A stretch of DNA of 7,170 nt, from NCBI GenBank assembly GCA_019307165.1, contig JAFDKD010000280.1:1-7170 (forward strand), written 5' to 3'. The translations under genes and the position numbers were made by a program. The notes under the pieces were generated by a model. That model ran no database searches, had not been told where the DNA came from, and saw only the letters and a program-made list of their open reading frames with translations. Numbering within the stretch: the first letter of the stretch is position 1; the number at the start of each line of letters is the position of its first letter. The stretch comes from Deltaproteobacteria bacterium (lineage in GTDB: Bacteria; Desulfobacterota; DSM-4660; Desulfatiglandales; Desulfatiglandaceae). Positions 1 through 3,757 of the stretch are shown in pieces.

Positions 1-80
1 TGTTTATACTATGCAGTTCTATGTCAAATCTGGCGTAGATCTACCGTATAAGACGGACAAAATGTTTTCCCCTTTCAAGT

Positions 81-156
81 GGGGGTGTAGCTCAGTTGGG
101 AGAGCGGTACGTTCGCAACGTACAGGCCAGGGGTTCGAATCCCCTCATCTCCACCA
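81..156 (+). tRNA. tRNA-Ala (anticodon CGC)
   Basis: A complete 76-nt cloverleaf can be folded by eye. The acceptor stem is 81-87 with 146-152, the D stem 90-93 with 102-105, the anticodon stem 107-111 with 119-123, and the T stem 129-133 with 141-145 around the TTCGAAT loop. The anticodon at 114-116 is CGC, which reads the alanine codon GCG. The discriminator is A153 and CCA is encoded at 154-156. The acceptor carries a G3-U70 wobble pair (83 with 150), the known main identity element for alanyl-tRNA synthetase, which independently supports the alanine call. A second wobble pair sits at 85 with 148. A run of six T (158-163) follows directly and may help termination. No strong promoter is visible; TATAAG at 47-52 is a weak -10 candidate. 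Confidence 0.97.
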
Positions 157-205
157 GTTTTTTGCCCAATCAGCCAAAGGCCAGGGGCCATGCCCCACCC
201 CCTTC

Positions 206-369
206 AGAGGCTGTCTGAAAACTACCATCTGCCGTTCGACGGGCTCACGGCCCTGAGCATATCGAAGGGCTGCGTTACTCTCATCCCTTGTCATTGCGGC
301 GTACGAGTGAGTCGCCTCATTCCAAGGGATTTCGAAAGCCTTGCATCTGGCAGCTTTCAAACAGCCTCT
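206..369. repeat. Palindromic MITE-like element between tRNA-Ala and hisB
   Basis: The ends form a 15-bp inverted repeat with one mismatch: AGAGGCTGTCTGAAA at 206-220 and the complement of AGAGGCTGTTTGAAA at 355-369. Inside are a hairpin at 232-269 (TTCGA, GCTCA, then TGAGC, TCGAA) and a perfect 8-bp pair, ATCCCTTG at 283-290 with CAAGGGAT at 323-330. It has no coding potential of its own. The size (about 164 bp), terminal inverted repeats and internal symmetry suit a non-autonomous mobile element or dispersed palindromic repeat. No clear target-site duplication is visible at its edges. The mobile interpretation is inference. Confidence 0.6.
232..269. repeat. Interrupted hairpin inside the 206-369 element
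   Basis: CCGTTCGA (232-239) faces TCGAAGGG (262-269) with one mismatch, and GCTCA (243-247) faces TGAGC (254-258). The result is a two-step hairpin with a 6-nt loop. Short palindromes with TTCGA and GCTCA blocks resemble dispersed intergenic repeats of environmental proteobacteria; that likeness comes from memory and was not checked. Confidence 0.55.
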
Positions 370-430
370 TAGAGAGTCAGTTACCGGACACGCCCTTCAC
401 GGCCCTAACCTCTTACCGACGCTACGGAAT

Positions 431-1021
431 ATGGGACGCCAAACAGAAATAGAGAGAAAAACCAAAGAGACGGATATTCGGCTGGCGCTGGATCTGGACG
501 GAAGCGGCGCCGCCGACGTCGATACCGGTATCCCCTTCATGGACCACATGCTGACCCTGCTGGCGGTCCATGGATTTCTGGATCTTCGGCTGAAAGCAAA
601 GGGAGACACGGAGGTCGATGACCACCACACGGTGGAGGACCTGGGTATCTGCCTGGGCATGGCGATCAAAGCGGCGCTCAAAGAGAGGGGCGGCATCAAG
701 CGCTACGGGGAGGCCACCGTGCCCATGGACGAGGCCCTGGTCCGGGTTATCCTGGACATGGGAAACCGCCCCTACCTGGCCTATCGCGTTTCTCTGCGGA
801 AACAGACCGCCGGCAGGTTCGACGTGGGTTTGATCAAGGAGCTCTTCCGCGCCTTTGCAACCCACGCAGGGGTGACCATGCATGTGGATCTCATTGCCGG
901 TGAGGAGCCCCACCACATTTCCGAGGCCATCTTCAAAGCATTTGCCAAGGCCCTTGACCGGGCCGCGCAAAAGGAGGAACGCCTGGATGGGAAAGTTCCT
1001 TCCACAAAGGGTCTCCTATAA
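431..1021 (+). CDS. hisB: Imidazoleglycerol-phosphate dehydratase
   Basis: This cytoplasmic enzyme dehydrates imidazole glycerol phosphate to imidazole acetol phosphate in histidine biosynthesis (EC 4.2.1.19). The 196-residue product has the usual length of the monofunctional form and lacks the N-terminal histidinol-phosphatase domain of the E. coli fusion. Visible family motifs are FMDHML (36-41), the metal-binding DDHHTVEDLG (63-72) and EEPHHISEAIFKAF (158-171), plus the early ERKTKETDI (8-16). ATG 431 is chosen because MGRQTEIERKTKET matches the family N-terminus. The frame stays open back to a TTG at 341, but that extension would be encoded partly by the palindromic element and is unlikely. 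The Shine-Dalgarno signal is poor. It lies upstream of a putative lipoprotein gene and hisA, so histidine genes are only loosely clustered here. Confidence 0.96.
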   Translation: MGRQTEIERKTKETDIRLALDLDGSGAADVDTGIPFMDHMLTLLAVHGFLDLRLKAKGDTEVDDHHTVEDLGICLGMAIKAALKERGGIKRYGEATVPMDEALVRVILDMGNRPYLAYRVSLRKQTAGRFDVGLIKELFRAFATHAGVTMHVDLIAGEEPHHISEAIFKAFAKALDRAAQKEERLDGKVPSTKGLL

Positions 1022-1121
1022 CGGCCTTAAGCCATGCGCCAATCATCTATGCCGCAGTAGGCAAAAATGAGAATAGTGAATTTTTTTGTTTAACGATGGT
1101 TTTCTAGGCCACTTAATATTT

Positions 1122-1892
1122 ATGTCAAGTGCCGCATCACACATAACCACAAGCGCGAATAGATCCCGAACCTGGACGCTCGGCTTGGGCATGCTCCTCC
1201 TTTTCCTGTTCTGCGCGGGATGCCAGAGTAAACTGGTATCCACCTCCAGGACCAAGGGCGAGATCCCGCCCATTCATAACCTGGTGGTCTTCGGTTTTCG
1301 ATCGGCCCTTCCCGTGGGAGACGAGCCCGATGTCTATCGGGACGCCGTCACCGGCGGCGTCCACATGGCTGAGCCCGTACCCCAAAACGTGGCCTATTAC
1401 ATGACACAGGCCCTGTTCGAGCGGCTTTTGGAAGATAATGCGTACGCATTGGCGCCCCCGGGCAAGGCCAAAGGGGTGTTTGCCCAAATCATTGCCGCGG
1501 ACCCCGACGCCAAGTTGGGTGGCGCCGAAATTCTCAGAGAGGTGGGCCGGTCCCTTGAGGGCGATGCGGTGATTGCCGGGACCATCTACCGCTGGCGTGA
1601 CCGGGTGGGCGCCGAATACGGGGTCGAGCGAGCGGCATCGGTTGCGTTCAGCCTGTATTTGGTCGATTCCAGGGACGGGGCCGTGCTCTGGCGGGGCCAG
1701 TTCGACAAGACGCAGAAAGCCCTGACGGAAAATATTTTCGATCTGGGCATCTTTTATCGGAGCGGGGGCAAGTGGCTGACTGCGGAACAGCTGGCCCTGA
1801 TCGGCCTTGAGCAGCTCATCAAGGAAATGCCGGGCCGTCCCGCGAAAACGGACGCGGACGAAATAAAGGAAATCGAGGACCTGGACGTTTGA
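1122..1892 (+). CDS. Putative lipoprotein of unknown function
   Basis: The 256-residue product begins with a charged segment (RSR, 14-16) and a hydrophobic stretch (19-31) ending in FCAGC-Q, with the candidate lipidated cysteine at 34. The lipobox is imperfect because Cys occupies the -3 position, where Leu is usual. A non-aspartate at +2 would favour the outer membrane by the E. coli rule. The remainder looks soluble: VVFGFRSALP (55-64), a helix with MTQALFERLLED (94-105), GDAVIAGTIYRWRDR (147-161), and FSLYLVDSRDGAVLWRG (176-192). This resembles the alpha/beta fold of CsgG, LpoB or GNA1162-type lipoproteins only in general pattern, so no function is assigned. ATG 1122 is chosen over a TTG at 1086 and ATG 1191; no good ribosome binding site decides it. 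Its TGA stop overlaps the hisA TTG start by four bases (TTGA), implying translational coupling. Confidence 0.75.
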   Translation: MSSAASHITTSANRSRTWTLGLGMLLLFLFCAGCQSKLVSTSRTKGEIPPIHNLVVFGFRSALPVGDEPDVYRDAVTGGVHMAEPVPQNVAYYMTQALFERLLEDNAYALAPPGKAKGVFAQIIAADPDAKLGGAEILREVGRSLEGDAVIAGTIYRWRDRVGAEYGVERAASVAFSLYLVDSRDGAVLWRGQFDKTQKALTENIFDLGIFYRSGGKWLTAEQLALIGLEQLIKEMPGRPAKTDADEIKEIEDLDV

Positions 1893-2537
1893 TCGTTATA
1901 CCCGCCATTGATCTCAAGGATGGACGTTGCGTCAGGCTGAAACAGGGCCGGATGAGCGACGAGACCGTTTTTTCGGACGTCCCCGAAGAAATGGCCGTGC
2001 GTTGGTATGAACAGGGCGCTGAAAGGCTTCATTTGGTGGACCTGAATGGCGCGGTCCAGGGCGAACCGGTCAATATGGCGGCCATCAAGCGGATCGTGGC
2101 ATCCATTCCCATCCCCGTGGAACTGGGCGGCGGCATTCGCGATATGCCCACACTGGAGGCCCATCATTATCGGTATAGACGCCCGGGGAGACCGTGTCGC
2201 CGTCGAGGGTTGGACCGAAGAGGTCGATCTGACCCCGGTTGAGTTGGCGGGGCGTTTTGAAGAGGCGGGGGCGGCGGCGGTCGTATACACGGACATCCGG
2301 CGGGACGGCATGCGAACGGGGCCAAACGTGGCCGCCACCGAACGTCTGGCAAAGGCGATTCGTGTGCCGGTCATTGCATCGGGCGGAATATCGGACTTGT
2401 CGGATGTGGAACGGATCGCGTCCCTGGGGCCCGCAGGCGTCATGGGGATGATTACGGGAAGGGCCCTTTACGACGGCAGCCTGGATCTCGCACGGGCGGT
2501 CGACTTGTGCAAGCGCCTGAACGCATCGTCTAACTAG
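1889..2537 (+). pseudogene. hisA: Phosphoribosyl isomerase A (HisA), internally deleted and frameshifted
   Basis: HisA isomerises ProFAR to PRFAR in histidine biosynthesis. The first frame gives a good HisA N-terminus: VIPAIDLKDG with catalytic Asp8, LHLVDLNGA (47-55) and VELGGGIRDMPTLEA (77-91). After codon 91 (ends 2161) homology stops, and this frame runs into TGA at 2240-2242. From 2163 another frame resumes HisA with IIIGIDARGDRVAVEGW, TDIRRDGM (second catalytic Asp), ASGGISDLSDV and GRALYDGSLDL, ending at TAG 2535-2537. Compared with the family, about 31 residues (roughly 92 nt, not a multiple of three) are missing, covering beta-strand 4 and helix 4 of the barrel. As written, no full-length enzyme can be made. 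Translation would start at TTG 1889, preceded by GAGGA at 1875-1879. Natural pseudogene and assembly error both fit. Confidence 0.88.
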
Positions 2538-2677
2538 TTTCCATCCAGAAATGGCTCTTTTTCACAATTTCGGCGTCAATCTGCGGAGTTGGTTGTGCGG
2601 CGTACTATCGTACGCCTCCGCCCAACCCCTTGATTTCCTAGAACTTGTAAAAAATAGCACATTTCTGATCTGGAAAC
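2537..2677. repeat. Long imperfect palindrome after hisA
   Basis: The outer arms are GTTTCC (2537-2542) and CAGAAATG (2546-2553) against CATTTCTG (2660-2667) and GGAAAC (2672-2677). The centre is a perfect 7-bp stem, GGCGTAC (2599-2605) with GTACGCC (2610-2616) around TATC, extended by GGTTG (2591-2595) with CAACC (2623-2627). Intermediate positions match partially (TTTTT.ACAA-type blocks). It is non-coding. Single-stranded, it would fold into one long hairpin. It could act as a terminator for the his cluster, but no clean terminal T-run exists, so a dispersed repeat or mobile element is preferred. Confidence 0.7.
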
Positions 2678-2711
2678 GACATAGTGCCCAAATGTCGTTT
2701 ATGGATGGGCA
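2538..2711. mobile_element. Candidate non-autonomous palindromic insertion with 8-bp flanking repeat
   Basis: The segment is bounded by identical CTAACTAG octamers at 2530-2537 and 2712-2719, as expected of a target-site duplication. Its interior is the long palindrome plus a 34-bp tail with two further inverted pairs. Near its tips, CCATCCA (2541-2547) is the complement of TGGATGG (2702-2708 contains the matching ATGGATGG block). The hisA stop codon TAG lies inside the left copy, so removing the element would restore the same hisA end. No transposase is encoded. Mobility is inferred. Confidence 0.45.
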
Positions 2712-2714
2712 CTA
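2674..2714. repeat. Two interleaved inverted repeats
   Basis: AAACGACAT (2674-2682) is the exact complement of ATGTCGTTT (2692-2700). AGTGCCCA (2683-2690) is the exact complement of TGGGCACT (2706-2713). The arms alternate A-B-A'-B', so the two hairpins cannot both form as simple hairpins. There is no spacer between the first two arms, which makes a true pseudoknot sterically difficult. Alternative hairpins or DNA-level recognition are more plausible. Confidence 0.65.
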
Positions 2715-2757
2715 ACTAGCGTATCGGCTTTATAACCGGGTGATTGGGGACTGGTGT

Positions 2758-2786
2758 TTGACAAACCACTATATTGTGATTAATTT
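2758..2786 (+). promoter_or_regulatory. Sigma-70-type promoter for yqeY
   Basis: A perfect -35 box TTGACA (2758-2763) is followed by a 17-bp spacer and TAATTT (2781-2786) as -10 box. Transcription would begin near 2793, leaving a leader of about 25 nt before the yqeY ATG. The 11-bp palindrome GTTTGACAAAC (2756-2766) covers the -35 box and could be an operator or coincidence. It lies just downstream of the palindromic element and separates the his genes from the yqeY-dnaG-rpoD group. Confidence 0.65.
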
Positions 2787-2818
2787 CAAAAGTTTTCAGA
2801 GCATAAGGCGTTGAGACC

Positions 2819-3262
2819 ATGACCCTGCACGAAAAAATCGCCAAGGATTTAACGGTTGCCATGAAGGCAAAGGATGCCCTTCGCGTGTCATGCCTGAGGA
2901 TGCTTAAAACCGCCCTGAAGAACAGACAGGTGGAAATCGGTCGCGAACTGGAAGATGAGGAAGTACAGGCGGTCATTTCCTCCCAGGTGCGGAAGGGTAA
3001 GGAGGCTGCGGGGGAGTTCAGAAATGCCGGGCGCGAAGAACTTGCACTCAAGGAAGAGCAGGAACTGGAGATCCTGTTCGATTATCTGCCCAAACAGCTG
3101 ACGCCCGATGAAATAGAGAAGATACTTAAGGAAATTATCGCTGAAATTTCGGCTCAAGGCCCGAAGGACACGGGTAAGGTAATGAAGTCCGCCATGGCCA
3201 GGATTGCCGGGCAGGCCCAAGGTAAAGCCGTCAGCGAGATCGCGAGGAAGTTGCTCAGCTGA
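2819..3262 (+). CDS. yqeY: GatB/YqeY domain-containing protein
   Basis: The 147-residue product has the full length and pattern of the YqeY family. Its N-terminal helices carry MKAKDALRVSCLRMLKTALKNRQVE (15-39, conserved as AMKAKD..RL..LRMLL.A.KN.E). GREELALKEEQELEILFDYLPKQLT (71-95) corresponds to the typical R.DL..KE..E..IL..YLP.QL motif, and the C-terminal part is GKVMKSAMARIAGQAQGKAVSEIARKLLS (119-147). YqeY is related to the tail domain of the GatB subunit of Asp/Glu-tRNA amidotransferase and is thought to touch tRNA; its precise role is not established. ATG 2819 is preceded by AAGG at 2805-2808. In many bacteria it sits with rpsU, dnaG and rpoD. Here dnaG and rpoD follow, but rpsU is not seen upstream. 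Confidence 0.94.
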   Translation: MTLHEKIAKDLTVAMKAKDALRVSCLRMLKTALKNRQVEIGRELEDEEVQAVISSQVRKGKEAAGEFRNAGREELALKEEQELEILFDYLPKQLTPDEIEKILKEIIAEISAQGPKDTGKVMKSAMARIAGQAQGKAVSEIARKLLS

Positions 3263-3468
3263 TATCCGTAACGCCAAGGGAATAACCATCACGAAAACAT
3301 ATAACGTCCGCGAACGCACCGACGCCCAACAGCATATGCCATTAAAAGGTGTTACGCCATCCCATACCGCTATTCAGTTCGCAGGCCCAAGAAACCGGCC
3401 GGTCTCATTACCGAGTCGAGACCCACATTCCCGTGAGCATTTTGCGCTTAGAACAAGTTCCGGCCCGC

Positions 3469-3500
3469 ATCCCGCAGGCTTGGAAACGGGATTTATTTTC
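3469..3500 (+). terminator. Weak terminator-like hairpin downstream of yqeY
   Basis: ATCCCG (3469-3474) pairs exactly with CGGGAT (3487-3492) across a 12-nt loop and is followed by the T-rich TTATTTTC. The stem is short and the loop large, so efficient termination is doubtful. It could reduce read-through from yqeY into dnaG. Confidence 0.25.
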
Positions 3501-3594
3501 AAAACCTGGTCCTCTGGCCAGTCGAAGATCCCGTGTAGCGGGGGTCAGAGTTATCCGGCTGTGCCGCCGCGGAAGTGCGGACCGTGGCTTTGCC

Positions 3595-3675
3595 AGGTTG
3601 AGGCTCAGGTTGAGGTCGAGAGAAAGAGGAAAAAGGATTCAATTTGTTTCTTAACCTTAGCCTTAACCTCAACCT
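3595..3675. repeat. Inverted pair of GGTTGA-like hexamer tracts
   Basis: The left arm (3595-3620) reads as degenerate hexamers AGGTTG, AGGCTC, AGGTTG, AGGTCG. The right arm (3650-3675) is the reverse-complement type CTTAAC, CTTAGC, CTTAAC, CTCAAC. Aligning 3595-3615 with the complement of 3655-3675 leaves four mismatches in 21, with the first nine bases identical. AGAAA (3621-3625) faces TTTCT (3647-3651) nearer the centre. The strands are strongly purine- versus pyrimidine-biased. It is non-coding, of repeat type, and ends about 80 bp before the dnaG start. Confidence 0.65.
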
Positions 3676-3709
3676 ATCTTTCCTGCCCCCTATGGAGGCG
3701 CCCTCAAAG

Positions 3710-3728
3710 CCGGGTCCTATGGACCCGG
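3710..3728 (+). promoter_or_regulatory. Strong GC-rich hairpin in the dnaG leader
   Basis: CCGGGTCC (3710-3717) and GGACCCGG (3721-3728) form a perfect 8-bp stem with a 3-nt loop, TAT, 29 nt before the dnaG ATG. The tail ATCTTTACTT is only moderately T-rich. In E. coli a terminator between rpsU and dnaG and RNA processing keep primase levels low. By analogy this hairpin could attenuate transcription or mark a processing point, but the role is inferred. An alternative in-frame ATG (3719-3721) overlaps the loop. Confidence 0.45.
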
Positions 3729-3757
3729 ATCTTTACTTCCGTGGATATCATATTGCG

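Larger units (their letters stand above)
3263..3757 (+). other. 495-bp leader region without a recognised gene
   Basis: No family-like protein could be recognised in any frame between yqeY and dnaG, although two forward frames are open for long stretches. Short perfect stems are GGTCTC/GAGACC (3401-3406 with 3418-3423), ATCCCG/CGGGAT (3469-3474 with 3487-3492), CTGG/CCAG (3506-3509 with 3518-3521) and CCCG/CGGG (3530-3533 with 3539-3542). Further on come a hexamer-based inverted repeat and a strong hairpin, listed separately. I compared it from memory with 6S RNA, RNase P RNA, SRP RNA and tmRNA and saw none of their signature stretches. It may be a transcribed, structured leader of dnaG, a decayed gene, or another dispersed repeat. 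Confidence 0.5.

Noticed and set aside
11..256. Forward open frame of 81 codons across the tRNA
   Set aside because: It reads through the tRNA-Ala gene; peptides of the GCSSVGRA type are classic false translations of tRNAs.
422..970. Reverse-strand frame of 182 codons
   Set aside because: It is the mirror of hisB, whose sense-strand motifs are unmistakable.
1022..1121. Promoter or terminator between hisB and the lipoprotein gene
   Set aside because: There is a T-run at 1081-1087 without a real stem before it, and TAATAT at 1114-1119 with only a poor -35 candidate. It is too weak to list.
1754..2443. Reverse-strand frame of 229 codons spanning the hisA defect
   Set aside because: It crosses the hisA junction without family resemblance, and both sense halves are clear HisA. 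It is a shadow frame.
2591..2627. Integron attC-like site (GCCCAAC and GTTG blocks in a palindrome)
   Set aside because: GCCCAAC fits the RYYYAAC core, but the matching GTTRRRY core is not present at the right position. The blocks are part of a larger palindrome, and no gene cassette context exists.
2674..2714. Classical H-type RNA pseudoknot
   Set aside because: The arms alternate correctly, but there is no nucleotide between the first two arms and only five between the last two, too few to cross stems of 8-9 bp.
3349..3654. Forward open frame of 101 codons in the yqeY-dnaG gap
   Set aside because: It is Arg-rich, without a domain or ribosome binding site, and overlaps another equally open frame. 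GC-rich non-coding DNA explains it.
3263..3757. Known ncRNAs such as 6S RNA, RNase P RNA, SRP RNA or tmRNA
   Set aside because: None of the signature conserved stretches that I remember for these RNAs could be found.
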